Below, in pieces: positions 8,636 through 16,790 of a stretch of DNA of 64,000 nt; the stretch's first letter is position 1, and each line of letters starts with the position of its first letter. Below the pieces are notes generated by a model, which had not been told where the DNA came from, searched no databases, and saw only the letters and a list, made by a program, of their open reading frames with translations. A program made the translations under genes and the position numbers. The DNA comes from Pelagerythrobacter marinus (GTDB lineage: Bacteria; Pseudomonadota; Alphaproteobacteria; Sphingomonadales; Sphingomonadaceae). The stretch spans positions 601,501-665,500 of the forward strand of contig NZ_WTYO01000001.1 of NCBI RefSeq assembly GCF_009827515.1, given 5' to 3'.

Positions 8636-11223
8636 TGCCTCGTTTTGTCGATGATGCTGGCAACATTTGGGAGGCGTCGGGGCCGAATGACCCGAACCCG
8701 GTGTTTGTCTCAGGCCCGCAGTCGCAGATGCCGGCCGATCCGACGTATCAGTATGAAGGGCCAAAGGCGGCGGCGGATGCTCGCCGTGCTGAGGCCAATG
8801 CTACGGTTGCGGCGTCCACCATGGATGCCGAGATCCGCAAGGCCAATGCGGAGGCTGCTGCCGCGCAGGCGCAGGCCAACAAACTGATTGCGGAGCAGAA
8901 CAGCGGCGGAGGACTTACCCCGGGGCAGCGCAAGGTCGATGAAGCGTTCGCGACCGACTATGCCGATTGGACGGCGGGTGGCGGTTTGGCCGGGCTGGAG
9001 AACAAGCTGCGCGTGCTGGAGGAAGCGCTCGACACCATCGAGGGCAGCGATACGATCACTGGCCCCGTCTTCGGCCGGCTCCCCAAGTTTATCCAGCAGA
9101 TGGTCAATCCGGCGAGCCAGGACGTTCGTGCAGACGTTGAACGGGCCATTCAGGAAACCCTGCGCCAGACGCTGGGCGCGCAGTTCACGCAAAAGGAAGG
9201 CGAAGGCATCCTAGCCCGAACGTTCGACCCCACTCAGAACGAGGAATCGAACGCGCGCCGCCTGCGTAACCTTATCAGCGAGTTGCGGTCCTCCGGGGCA
9301 GCGAAAGACAGCGCCGCCCGCTATTACGAGCAGCACGGCACGATTAAGGGTTGGACCGCGCCGCGCGGCAGCAACATCGGGCAGGAATATCGTAACGCCC
9401 TGACCATGCCGCGTGCGATCCGCACGGGCGGCCCACAGGCGGCGGGGGCAGGCGCGACCACTACGGCAGAGCCGTATCCCCCTGAAATGGTCGCAGCGCA
9501 CGAGCAGCTGGTGAACCGCCTCTTGCAACAGGGCGGCGGCCGTCTCGACCCGCAAGCTTACGCTCGTGCCCGCGCGGACCTTAACCGCCAGTTCGGGTAT
9601 CAGGGCGACGAACAGGGTGACATTGCCTGGGCAAGCCGCATCAACGATTATCTCGATCAGGGCGGATCCTCAGTCCCGGCGGGCATTACCCCGCCCGAGC
9701 GCGACCTATCTACCAGCGAGCAAGTGCGGAACGACATTGCTGCCTCGCCTCTCGGGGCCGCGGCAATTGGTGCAGCCGACATGGGCGGATTCGGCGGTGT
9801 GTCCGCGCTCGCGCCCGCTCAGATGCAGGCCCTCAGCGAGGAACAGCCCCTTGCGCTGACAGCAGGACAGATCGGCGGCTCGATCACCGGGACTGGGCTG
9901 TTGGCGCGCGGTGCAGGCGCACTTGCCGGAAAGGCAGCGCCGAGCCTGCTGGGCGGCGGTAGCCGGGCACAGTTTGGCCGCAACGTTGCAACGGATGCAG
10001 CATACGGCGGCATTTACGGCGGCATTACCGAGCAGGATCCGCTGGCCACCGCCGCATTCGGCGCGGGCGGCTCTGTCCTGGGGCAGGGTGTCGGCCGGGC
10101 GGCAGGCAAGGCCGTGGGAGGCATCAACGCTTCGCAGCCGGTGCAGGCTCTGCGCGCCCGAGGCGTCCCGCTGACGGTGGGGCAGTCGCTGGGCGGTATG
10201 GCCAAGTCGGTTGAGGACAAGGCCACGAGCATCCCGCTGGTGGGCGATATGATAAACGCTCGCCGCCTTGAGGGGTTGCAGGCGTTCAATCGCGAAGCGT
10301 TCGACGAAGCGGGCAAGCCCATCGGCGCGCGGGTTGACGCTATCGGCCGGGAGGGCACCGAAGCACTCTACGAACAGGCCGGCAATGCCTACGATAGCGC
10401 GACGGCAGGCGTGGAAGTGCCGCTTGACGGCCAGTATGCCAGCGACTTCAGCGAAATTGCGGCGATGGGGCAAAGGCTCCCCGACGACCTGCGGAATAAG
10501 CTCGGCCTCGCGCTGAACAATCGCGTCAATCCGATCAACGACGCTGGCGCGATGACGGGCGACACTTACCAGCAGGCCATTCGCGGCCTCAAGTCCTACA
10601 AGTCGGAGAACATCAAGCCGGGGTTCGAAGGCGACTACCGAGCGGCCCTCACAAAGGCTCAGGATGCCCTCACCCGACAGATGGAGCGCGGCGGCGGGGA
10701 AAGCGTCGTGCGGGGGCTTGATAATGCCAACGCGGCTTATCGGAACACGAAGACGCTAGAGGATGCTGTCTCGCGGGCAAAAGGCGGCTCGCAATCCGGC
10801 GAGATTTACACCTTCACGCCGTCGCAGCTTCAGGGTGCGGTGGCAAAAACGCAAAAGAAGTATCCGGGTGAGATGGCTCTCCGGGATCTGGCCGACGAAG
10901 GGCAGGCGGTCCTCCCTTCGCAGATCCCCGACAGCGGGACGGCCGGACGCGGAGCCCAGATGCTCATGGGCGGCAGTCTTGTCGGTGCAGGTGCCGGCGC
11001 AGGTGCGGGCCTCGGCGGCGGTGAAGGCGCACAGACGGGTGCCATCGGGTCCGCGCTCGCCACCCTCGCACTAATGGCAGGGGGCACAAGGCGGGGACAG
11101 AAAGCGCTGACGAAAGCCCTGCTGGATCGTCCCGAGGCGATGAAAACGGCGGGACGCATCATCAATGCCCGCCGTGGGCTGTTCGGCCGGGCAACCCTGC
11201 CGCTCACTGTGTCCGAATACTAA
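8635..11223 (+). CDS. Large internal virion (DNA ejection) protein
   Basis: An 862-residue protein, the longest in the phage block. It starts on the last base of the peptidase gene (TGATG). The N-terminus is Ala/Gln-rich coiled coil, the middle mostly helical. Residues about 385-500 and 775-830 are long Gly/Ala-rich hydrophobic segments able to enter membranes. Size, composition and position fit the ejection proteins (P22 gp16/gp20 role) that form the trans-envelope DNA channel. No lytic transglycosylase motif is visible. Confidence 0.65.
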   Translation: MPRFVDDAGNIWEASGPNDPNPVFVSGPQSQMPADPTYQYEGPKAAADARRAEANATVAASTMDAEIRKANAEAAAAQAQANKLIAEQNSGGGLTPGQRKVDEAFATDYADWTAGGGLAGLENKLRVLEEALDTIEGSDTITGPVFGRLPKFIQQMVNPASQDVRADVERAIQETLRQTLGAQFTQKEGEGILARTFDPTQNEESNARRLRNLISELRSSGAAKDSAARYYEQHGTIKGWTAPRGSNIGQEYRNALTMPRAIRTGGPQAAGAGATTTAEPYPPEMVAAHEQLVNRLLQQGGGRLDPQAYARARADLNRQFGYQGDEQGDIAWASRINDYLDQGGSSVPAGITPPERDLSTSEQVRNDIAASPLGAAAIGAADMGGFGGVSALAPAQMQALSEEQPLALTAGQIGGSITGTGLLARGAGALAGKAAPSLLGGGSRAQFGRNVATDAAYGGIYGGITEQDPLATAAFGAGGSVLGQGVGRAAGKAVGGINASQPVQALRARGVPLTVGQSLGGMAKSVEDKATSIPLVGDMINARRLEGLQAFNREAFDEAGKPIGARVDAIGREGTEALYEQAGNAYDSATAGVEVPLDGQYASDFSEIAAMGQRLPDDLRNKLGLALNNRVNPINDAGAMTGDTYQQAIRGLKSYKSENIKPGFEGDYRAALTKAQDALTRQMERGGGESVVRGLDNANAAYRNTKTLEDAVSRAKGGSQSGEIYTFTPSQLQGAVAKTQKKYPGEMALRDLADEGQAVLPSQIPDSGTAGRGAQMLMGGSLVGAGAGAGAGLGGGEGAQTGAIGSALATLALMAGGTRRGQKALTKALLDRPEAMKTAGRIINARRGLFGRATLPLTVSEY

Positions 11224-11489
11224 CTGACGGGTTGAATGGGGAGTTGGCCCGTAAGTAGCCACACCCCTGCCATGGCCATGACGGTCAAATACCCGATGAA
11301 GGCGAAAGCGAGGACGCTTAGCTCTTTGGCAACGGTCCAGCGTCTGTCCCAAGGGGAGGCTTCGTCGCTGCGGGTGAGGGCGTCGATCTTCGCTTGATGC
11401 CGTTTCGCCAGGAACAGTTCCACGTCCCACGGTTCGAACCGAGATTGCCGTAGTTCCGCTTCTATCCGCTCGATGGTGGGATCGCTCAC
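11220..11489 (-). CDS. Antisense-oriented small membrane protein (possible moron)
   Basis: An 89-residue protein on the strand opposite to the late operon, with a 4-nt convergent overlap of the ejection gene's end. About 55 hydrophilic residues precede one clear membrane helix (LSVLAFAFIGYLTVMAMAGVWLL). The GTG at 11489 is proposed as start because a promoter-like TTGGAG-17-TATGGT ends 7 nt before it. A longer form from 11507 is possible. Isolated opposite-strand genes in late regions are often lysogeny-expressed 'morons'; that role is inferred. Confidence 0.5.
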   Translation of the reverse strand: MSDPTIERIEAELRQSRFEPWDVELFLAKRHQAKIDALTRSDEASPWDRRWTVAKELSVLAFAFIGYLTVMAMAGVWLLTGQLPIQPVS

Positions 11490-11495
11490 CCGGGC

Positions 11496-11524
11496 ACCAT
11501 ACCACAACCTAGCAGCCGCTCCAA
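11496..11524 (-). promoter_or_regulatory. Putative promoter of the opposite-strand membrane gene
   Basis: Read on the minus strand, TTGGAG (11524-11519), a 17-bp spacer and TATGGT (11501-11496) form a sigma70-like promoter. The expected transcription start falls at about 11489, the same base as the proposed GTG, so the mRNA could be leaderless. The -35 box lies inside the stem of the plus-strand terminator. Confidence 0.35.
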
Positions 11525-11540
11525 TACGGGGCGGCTTTTT
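11515..11540 (+). terminator. Rho-independent terminator after the ejection-gene region
   Basis: GCCGCTCC pairs with GGGGCGGC around an AATAC loop and is followed by TTTTT. It ends transcription coming from the internal virion genes, just 17 nt before the next tail gene. Confidence 0.7.
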
Positions 11541-11556
11541 CGTTTGGAGCGCCGCA

Positions 11557-11892
11557 ATGTCCTTCAGCGACTACAGCCTTACGCCATCGAACAATCTGAC
11601 CATCGACGGGCAGTCCATTGCCGAGGGCACGACCTCGCCAGGCACGATCAATATGGCAATTCGCCAGCTCATGTCTGACGGGCGCGAGCTTTACGATCAG
11701 GTGACCGCAATTGACCTGTCGGGCTACGCGCCGCTCGACGCCCCTGCCTTCACCGGACAGCCCACAGTCAGCGCGCGCGGGGCGGTCCTGCACCATGGAA
11801 ATGCGGCAAACGCCTCGGGCCGCATATTCGTCCAAGCAGAGGGCGCGGCCACCCCAACAATGTCAAATGGGGACATTTTAATGACGTATTAG
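11557..11892 (+). CDS. Small tail appendage protein
   Basis: A 111-residue protein. It has a helical region with INMAIRQLMSDGRELYDQV, then a LSGYAPLDAPAFTG linker that is commonly seen between repeats of phage tail fibres, and ends NGDILMTY, a typical C-terminus of small phage surface proteins. It is therefore probably a complete short fibre or adaptor, not a truncated one. The ribosome site is weak (GGAGCGCC). Confidence 0.6.
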   Translation: MSFSDYSLTPSNNLTIDGQSIAEGTTSPGTINMAIRQLMSDGRELYDQVTAIDLSGYAPLDAPAFTGQPTVSARGAVLHHGNAANASGRIFVQAEGAATPTMSNGDILMTY

Positions 11893-11919
11893 GTTGCTCA
11901 GATTCGCCCTTTGTTCTAA

Positions 11920-11965
11920 GGTCAGCGGGCCGCAACGGTGCTGGTAACACCGCGCGGCCCTGACC
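11920..11965 (+). other. Long RNA hairpin in front of the HNH gene
   Basis: GGTCAG-(CG)-GGCCGC pairs with GCGGCCCTGACC (12 bp with a 2-nt bulge), and an inner CGGTG/CACCG stem closes a CTGGTAA loop. It is not followed by a T-run, so it is not a terminator. It is 25 nt upstream of the HNH start and may control its translation or belong to the mobile module. Confidence 0.55.
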
Positions 11966-11989
11966 AACACGAGCGATAGGAGCGCCCGT

Positions 11990-12559
11990 ATGGCTGACCA
12001 AGCCGATAGCCCGCCCGATGAAGTTTGGAAAGCCATTCCCGGGTGGGAGGACCGTTACGAGGTTAGCAACCTTGGGCGCGTGAAGTCTAAAGCACACGTT
12101 CAGCACTTCCTATCGAAACGCGGGAACCCCGTTACCCGCAAGGTGGGGGAGCGCTTGATGAGGGCTACTGCAGGGCCCTACGGTTATCTCCGGGTTTCGT
12201 TGCAACGCGATACTAAGATCAGACCGGCGCTTGTCCATCGTCTCGTTTGTGAGGCATTTCACGGCCCTTGCCCGCCCGACAAAGAACACTGTGCTCATTG
12301 GGATGGCAATACCGGCAATAATCGAGCGGAAAATCTGCGCTGGGTGACAGCCCGAGAAAACGGATCGGATCGAATTCGACTGGGGGCCGCCCCTCGCGGA
12401 GAGCGGGTCCATAACTCCAAATTGGATGCGGCGTCTGTCCGGCAGATGCGCCTCCGTTACAGGCGGGGCGAGGGCACCAATGCGCTGGCGAGGGAATACG
12501 GGGTGTCCCCTGCCACCGCCTGCAATGCGATCAAGCGAAAAACCTGGAAGCACATTTAA
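11990..12559 (+). CDS. Free-standing HNH homing endonuclease (NUMOD4-HNH)
   Basis: A 189-residue protein. The N-terminal WKAIPGWEDRYEVSNLGRVKS is a NUMOD4 DNA-binding module. HRLVCEAFHGP...HWDGNTGNNRAENLRWV is the HNH nuclease core with its conserved His and two Asn. The C-terminus (LAREYGVSPATACNAIKRKTW) is a helix-turn-helix. Such selfish enzymes nick cognate DNA and spread by recombination. It interrupts the tail gene block and is bracketed by a hairpin leader and a terminator. Ribosome site GATAGGAG. Confidence 0.85.
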   Translation: MADQADSPPDEVWKAIPGWEDRYEVSNLGRVKSKAHVQHFLSKRGNPVTRKVGERLMRATAGPYGYLRVSLQRDTKIRPALVHRLVCEAFHGPCPPDKEHCAHWDGNTGNNRAENLRWVTARENGSDRIRLGAAPRGERVHNSKLDAASVRQMRLRYRRGEGTNALAREYGVSPATACNAIKRKTWKHI

Positions 12560-12587
12560 GGGGGCTTCGAAATGAAAAGACTGAGGG

Positions 12588-12611
12588 AGCGGCCTACGGG
12601 CCGCTTTTTTT
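12588..12611 (+). terminator. Rho-independent terminator after the HNH gene
   Basis: AGCGGCC-TACG-GGCCGCT is a perfect 7-bp stem followed by seven T. It lies only 8 nt before the ATG of the next tail gene, whose own ribosome site is not obvious. Confidence 0.75.
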
Positions 12612-12618
12612 GTGCCTG

Positions 12619-13071
12619 ATGGCCCTGCAAATCCGCGACGCGGGCACGCTCCGCACGATCACGAGACTGACTATCCGGCAGGCGGGGGTCAATCGCAGCA
12701 TTCGCACCTTGAAGGTCATGGATGGCGGCGTGTTGCGGACGGTTGCGATCTTTGCCGATCCGCTTGCGGTCACTGCGCCCGATACGAGCGGGCATCAGGA
12801 CAGTTCGACGGTTGTAACGAACCTTGTGACGGCCAGCCCCAGCGGGGGCTTCAGTCCCTACACTTACGCCTGGTCGCTGGTTGCGAATGGGGGCGCAAAC
12901 CCCTCGACCGCCACCGCGCCGACCAGCGCTGGCACCAGCTTCAGCAAGAGCGGCCTGATCCCCGGGCAGATCGTCACTGACACCTGGCGTGTCATCGTGA
13001 CCGACTCTCTCGGCCAGACCGCCTCCCACGACATTTCCGCGACTTTCACCAGGGGGACCGGTGGCGCATGA
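12619..13071 (+). CDS. Tail protein with Ig/PKD-like domain
   Basis: A 150-residue protein. The first 45 residues contain short Arg/Thr-rich beta repeats. From about residue 55 onward the sequence (TASPSGGFSPYTYAWSLV ... TDTWRVIVTDSLGQT) has the strand pattern of PKD/immunoglobulin-like domains often used for adhesion on phage surfaces. The stop overlaps the tailspike start by 4 nt. ATG at 12619 is chosen; no Shine-Dalgarno sequence is seen because a terminator lies directly upstream. Confidence 0.6.
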   Translation: MALQIRDAGTLRTITRLTIRQAGVNRSIRTLKVMDGGVLRTVAIFADPLAVTAPDTSGHQDSSTVVTNLVTASPSGGFSPYTYAWSLVANGGANPSTATAPTSAGTSFSKSGLIPGQIVTDTWRVIVTDSLGQTASHDISATFTRGTGGA

Positions 13072-14981
13072 ACAAGTATTATGAAACGCTGACCAACCTG
13101 CGCGGCGACGTGCTGTTTGGCTATCGGGCGCAGATCGTGGACGACACCGGCGCGGTGGTGGACATTTACCAGGACCGCTCAGGCACGCGGTTCACTGACG
13201 GCGCTGGCAATATCGTCAACTACGCCACGTCGGACGAAGACACCGGCATGGTGCAGTTCTACTGGACCGCCGCGACCGGGCAGCTCTTGCAGGTGTTGGA
13301 CCCGGGGGGCGACCTTGCTCGCCCGCCGATTGAGGGGTTTGGCGACAACTACGTCCTGAACAACTTGCCGGGCGATATTCCGCAGAGCGCGGTCACCGAC
13401 CTGACCACCGACTTGGATGCGAAAGAAAACTCGGCCGATCTCGCCGCGTCCGGTGGCGCAGGCCGTGTTGGCTGGATCGACAGCGGGGCCGGGGCCGCGT
13501 TGCGGGACGTGGAAGCCAAGCTGCGCGAACGTCCTTCGGTTCTCGACTACGGCGCGGACCCGACCGGGGCGACGGATAGCACGGCGGCATTTGTCGCGGC
13601 TTACGACGCGCACTTGGGGCAGGAAATTTTCATCCCCGATGGGACCTACACCCTCTCCCCTGGGGCCATGAAGTTGAACGCCGCAGGAACGCGATGGGTC
13701 GGGGCCTCTAAGTCCAGCACGATCATAAAGGCTGCGTCGGGTGCCACTGGCGCGATTTGTCAGAACACTAATTCGGCGTTCGGATCTACCGCTTATTGCG
13801 GGGTCGAGAAGCTGCATTTCGATCTTAACGGTGAGGACTGCATAGCGGTTGATCTCGCCAGTGTTAATAACGCTGTGGTGCGCGATTGCTCGTTTACGGG
13901 CGGCGCGGGGTTCGGAAGTCCGACCACCACGGGCGGTTCTGCCGTGGTTACGCTATCCGGTGCGGGGGGGAATAACACGTCTCGGGTCAGGGCTGGGCAG
14001 TCGGTTTTCGGCCCCCATATTCCCGCCGGGACGACCGTTCTATCCGTAGATAGCGCAACGCAATTCACCATGTCTGCCAACGCAACGGGCGCGGGCCAGC
14101 CTGTCTATTGCGCGGGCGGGATTAGCGTCAGGTGTTCGGCTCCTCTTGATGCTGCCTCCTACACTAACTCCATCATGGACTGCGCGGCGATATATATGAA
14201 GCGTTCGTTTGTGGCCGAAGATGCGGCAAACGAAAACAGCTTCTTCAACTGTGAGGCCATCGCCTGCGATTTTGGTTTCGACGTTGAAAATGGTGTCGAT
14301 ACAATTGGCATCACCAGGGGGCGCGCGGAAGGCTGCCGGGTCGGGCTGAGAACCGGGGGGCGCGAAACCGCTTGTGTCGGGGTTCGATTTGAGGCGAGCC
14401 AGGCCGCTGATGTTGAATTTGCGGCGGGATGCACCCGGCCTTCGTTCCTGTCCTGCCATACCGCGACAAGCCCGGTGGTGTTTCTCAATCCGGCAAACTC
14501 CACGGGCCTTTATTCCCGTGGCGGGACGTTCCCCCAAAGGGATATCGAGCCGAACACCTCCAATCCCGTTCTCCACGCTGCGCGGCAGACGTTCGCGGCG
14601 GCGGGGTCGTCCCCTGCCTCGTCCACGGCGAGCACGGGATATTCGGCATATTTCCAGGACTTTGCTCTGTTCAGGAGCCAGGTCGCAATTGAGTGGGAGA
14701 ATTACAACGGCGGTAGCCCTGACAACAGGATTGTCTTCGCGAGTGCCGACACCAGCGATAACATCAATATTTCCGCTTATCGGCGCAAGACGGGGACTTA
14801 TGGCAATGTGAACCTCAGTCAGCGGCTGTCCGCCCGCCCGGATGGCCTGTATTACACTGGAACAAAGGTTCTGGGCGCGCAACAGCCCGCAATTGCTGAC
14901 GATGCCAGCGGTGCCCCCAATCAGGCGACCCTCAATGAGGTTATAGCGGCACTTCGCAACCATGGGATAATCGCGTCATGA
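13068..14981 (+). CDS. Tailspike with pectate-lyase-like beta-helix
   Basis: A 637-residue protein. Residues 1-115 form the particle-binding head and include a region rich in beta strands (NYATSDEDTGMVQFYW). A short helix follows, then SVLDYGADPTGATDSTAAF, the classic entry of the pectate lyase 3 superfamily, leading into a right-handed beta-helix with repeated small-residue turns. The C-terminal 130 residues are probably the trimerisation/receptor part. It most likely binds and degrades a surface polysaccharide. Catalytic residues cannot be picked out safely. Confidence 0.75.
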   Translation: MNKYYETLTNLRGDVLFGYRAQIVDDTGAVVDIYQDRSGTRFTDGAGNIVNYATSDEDTGMVQFYWTAATGQLLQVLDPGGDLARPPIEGFGDNYVLNNLPGDIPQSAVTDLTTDLDAKENSADLAASGGAGRVGWIDSGAGAALRDVEAKLRERPSVLDYGADPTGATDSTAAFVAAYDAHLGQEIFIPDGTYTLSPGAMKLNAAGTRWVGASKSSTIIKAASGATGAICQNTNSAFGSTAYCGVEKLHFDLNGEDCIAVDLASVNNAVVRDCSFTGGAGFGSPTTTGGSAVVTLSGAGGNNTSRVRAGQSVFGPHIPAGTTVLSVDSATQFTMSANATGAGQPVYCAGGISVRCSAPLDAASYTNSIMDCAAIYMKRSFVAEDAANENSFFNCEAIACDFGFDVENGVDTIGITRGRAEGCRVGLRTGGRETACVGVRFEASQAADVEFAAGCTRPSFLSCHTATSPVVFLNPANSTGLYSRGGTFPQRDIEPNTSNPVLHAARQTFAAAGSSPASSTASTGYSAYFQDFALFRSQVAIEWENYNGGSPDNRIVFASADTSDNINISAYRRKTGTYGNVNLSQRLSARPDGLYYTGTKVLGAQQPAIADDASGAPNQATLNEVIAALRNHGIIAS

Positions 14982-15076
14982 CGACGCTCGAATCCCGCTT
15001 TCTTATCAGCCTTTTGGCCGGTGCGGCGCTTTGTTCGCTGGCGGCCTGCGCCTTCGTTTGGGGGAGGTGCAGGTGA
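14978..15076 (+). CDS. 32-residue single-span membrane peptide
   Basis: An ORF that fills the gap between tailspike and XhlA-like gene exactly: ATGA overlap with the former and GTGA overlap with the latter. It is nearly all one hydrophobic helix (FLISLLAGAALCSLAACAFVW) with a charged end. The two perfect overlaps are the main evidence that it is translated. It may be part of the lysis set or just a coupling peptide. Confidence 0.45.
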   Translation: MTTLESRFLISLLAGAALCSLAACAFVWGRCR

Positions 15077-15312
15077 AAATGACACAGGGGGAGCGATTGG
15101 CCCGCATCGAAACCTTGCTCGAAGAGGGCGTGGTCAAGCGCATCGACGAACTGAGCGCGGACATGAAGGCCATTCGCGCCGATCTCGATACCGACAAGGC
15201 GGAACTGGCGCAATTGAAGAACCGGGGCATCGGCCTGCTGGTGGGGGTTGGCCTCGCCGGTGGGGCTGCCGGGGCCGGGTTCATGAAGCTCTGGCAAGGG
15301 ATATTCGGGTAA
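15073..15312 (+). CDS. XhlA-like small membrane protein (lysis-associated)
   Basis: A 79-residue protein. An N-terminal coiled coil (RIETLLEEGVVKRIDELSADM and onward) is followed by one membrane helix (GLLVGVGLAGGAAGAGF) and a short tail. This is the layout of haemolysin XhlA/holin-accessory proteins. GTG at 15073 is used because of GGGGAGG upstream and the GTGA overlap; ATG at 15079 is an alternative. Confidence 0.6.
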   Translation: MKMTQGERLARIETLLEEGVVKRIDELSADMKAIRADLDTDKAELAQLKNRGIGLLVGVGLAGGAAGAGFMKLWQGIFG

Positions 15313-16514
15313 TGCCCACACCGCGGCTAAGCGAAGATCAGCTTCTAGAGGCCCTTCGCGTCGTCTCTGAGTACGGCAGCATTGCGGAGGCGGCCCGCCG
15401 GTTGAACATGCCGCGCCAGACTCTTTCCGATCAAGTCCATAAGGCGAGGGAGAGGTTCCAAACCGGCGACGAACTGAAAGCCGACATGGAAGGCCGCATT
15501 GCCGAGGGCTTCGAGCTTCGCGGCTATTCCCAGTTCACGAAAACGCAGACGGGTGAGCCGATATGGCTCAAGACGCGCAAAGCGGAGCGTGACTATTGGG
15601 AGGGGATCGCCAGCGCAATCGAGCGGGTCAAGCCAATCGATCCGACGCGCATTCCGGCCGCCCCGGACGAACCCGATGCAGACGTAATCCCGTGGCTGCA
15701 AATCGGGGACGCCCATATCGGGATGCTAGCGAGCGAGGTGGAGACGGGAGCCAACTTCGACATCGCGATTGGCAAGCGCGAGATCATGGAAGCCGCCGCC
15801 GCGTTGATCGATGCAGCGCCGGATTGCGAGCGCATGGTCATTAACGACCTTGGCGACGGGACACACTTCGAAACGTTCAAGGCGGAAACCGAGGCGAGCG
15901 GTCACGCGGTCGATCAGGACACCCGCTATTGGAAGATGATCGACGCTTACCTGGAGATCAGCGAGTTCATTTGCGAGCGCGCGCTGGCGAAGGCGCAGAA
16001 AGTGGACCTGCTCTATAATCAGGGCAATCACTCGCGGTCGAACGATGTCTGGATGGCGGCGCATATGCGTTCGCTCCACCGGAACAATCCCCGCGTGACG
16101 GTCCTGCCAAACCAAAGCCCCTACATCGCCTATCGCATGGGCAAGACGCTGGTGGTTGTCCACCATGGCGACAAAGCCAAGCCCGAAAAGTTCCGCGACG
16201 TGGCTTCAAGCGATTTCAGCGCGGATTGGGGGGAGGCTGAGTTCCGCTATCTCGACGGCGGCCACGTCCACCATTCGCAGCGGAAAGAGCTTGCCGGGTG
16301 CGTGTTCGAAAGCTGGAACAACCTCGCGCCCCGCGACAAGTATGCCCATGACGGGGGCTGGCGCTCAAAGCAGTGCATGAGCCTTGTCCTGCGGTCCCGC
16401 CGCTACGGCGACCGGGGGCGGATTGTCATGCCTATCGAGATGGTGCGCGACCGCATCCTTCAAAAGCATCCCGACCACTACACTCCGCCGCAATTGAGGG
16501 CCTTCGCAGCATGA
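15312..16514 (+). CDS. HTH-metallophosphoesterase fusion
   Basis: A 400-residue protein starting on the last base of the previous gene (TAATG). Residues 1-45 form a helix-turn-helix (GSIAEAARRLNMPRQTLSDQV). The rest is a calcineurin-type metallophosphoesterase with the expected metal ligands in order: IGDAHIG, NDLGDGTHF, NQGNHS, VHHGD and GGHVHH. The enzyme needs two metal ions and could be a nuclease or nucleotide phosphatase. A DNA-binding head on a phosphoesterase placed in a late operon is unusual; terminase-like or packaging-linked cleavage is a guess. Confidence 0.75.
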   Translation: MPTPRLSEDQLLEALRVVSEYGSIAEAARRLNMPRQTLSDQVHKARERFQTGDELKADMEGRIAEGFELRGYSQFTKTQTGEPIWLKTRKAERDYWEGIASAIERVKPIDPTRIPAAPDEPDADVIPWLQIGDAHIGMLASEVETGANFDIAIGKREIMEAAAALIDAAPDCERMVINDLGDGTHFETFKAETEASGHAVDQDTRYWKMIDAYLEISEFICERALAKAQKVDLLYNQGNHSRSNDVWMAAHMRSLHRNNPRVTVLPNQSPYIAYRMGKTLVVVHHGDKAKPEKFRDVASSDFSADWGEAEFRYLDGGHVHHSQRKELAGCVFESWNNLAPRDKYAHDGGWRSKQCMSLVLRSRRYGDRGRIVMPIEMVRDRILQKHPDHYTPPQLRAFAA

Positions 16515-16633
16515 TCGACCGTCTCGCATTTTGGCTTGGCGATGAAGCCGAGGCCGTTTGGCAAGCCCATCTCGACCAGTGCGAGGCGGACGCCGAGGAA
16601 CAGCGCCAGCGCAGGGAGGAAATCGATGAGTGA
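16511..16633 (+). CDS. 40-residue phage peptide
   Basis: A small acidic, helical protein coupled by ATGA overlap to the phosphoesterase and overlapping the next ORF by 8 nt. It has a Trp-rich first half and a Glu/Arg-rich coiled end (ADAEEQRQRREEIDE). Function unknown. Confidence 0.5.
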   Translation: MIDRLAFWLGDEAEAVWQAHLDQCEADAEEQRQRREEIDE

Positions 16634-16790
16634 CCGCACCCGCCCGGAAGGCTTCGCCGTGTCCGAAACCAACGCCGGTTTCGCGAACGTGCTGTTCAAG
16701 ATCGTGAAGCGCCTGGACGCTGGCGAGCCCGCCTCTGACTGGGGGTGCTGGGTGCAGGAAATTGGCCGTTCGATGGGGAGGTCACGATGA
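16626..16790 (+). CDS. 54-residue phage protein
   Basis: A small protein with an overlapping start (8 nt inside the previous gene) and an ATGA overlap with the endolysin gene. It has a helical centre (FANVLFKIVKRLDAG) and no recognisable motif. The ribosome site AGGGAGGAAATCG favours this ATG. Confidence 0.5.
   Translation: MSDRTRPEGFAVSETNAGFANVLFKIVKRLDAGEPASDWGCWVQEIGRSMGRSR

Noticed and set aside
11893-12618. Group I intron hosting the HNH gene
   Set aside because: The flanking tail genes are both complete with their own starts and stops and no conserved intron core is recognisable; a free-standing homing gene is simpler.
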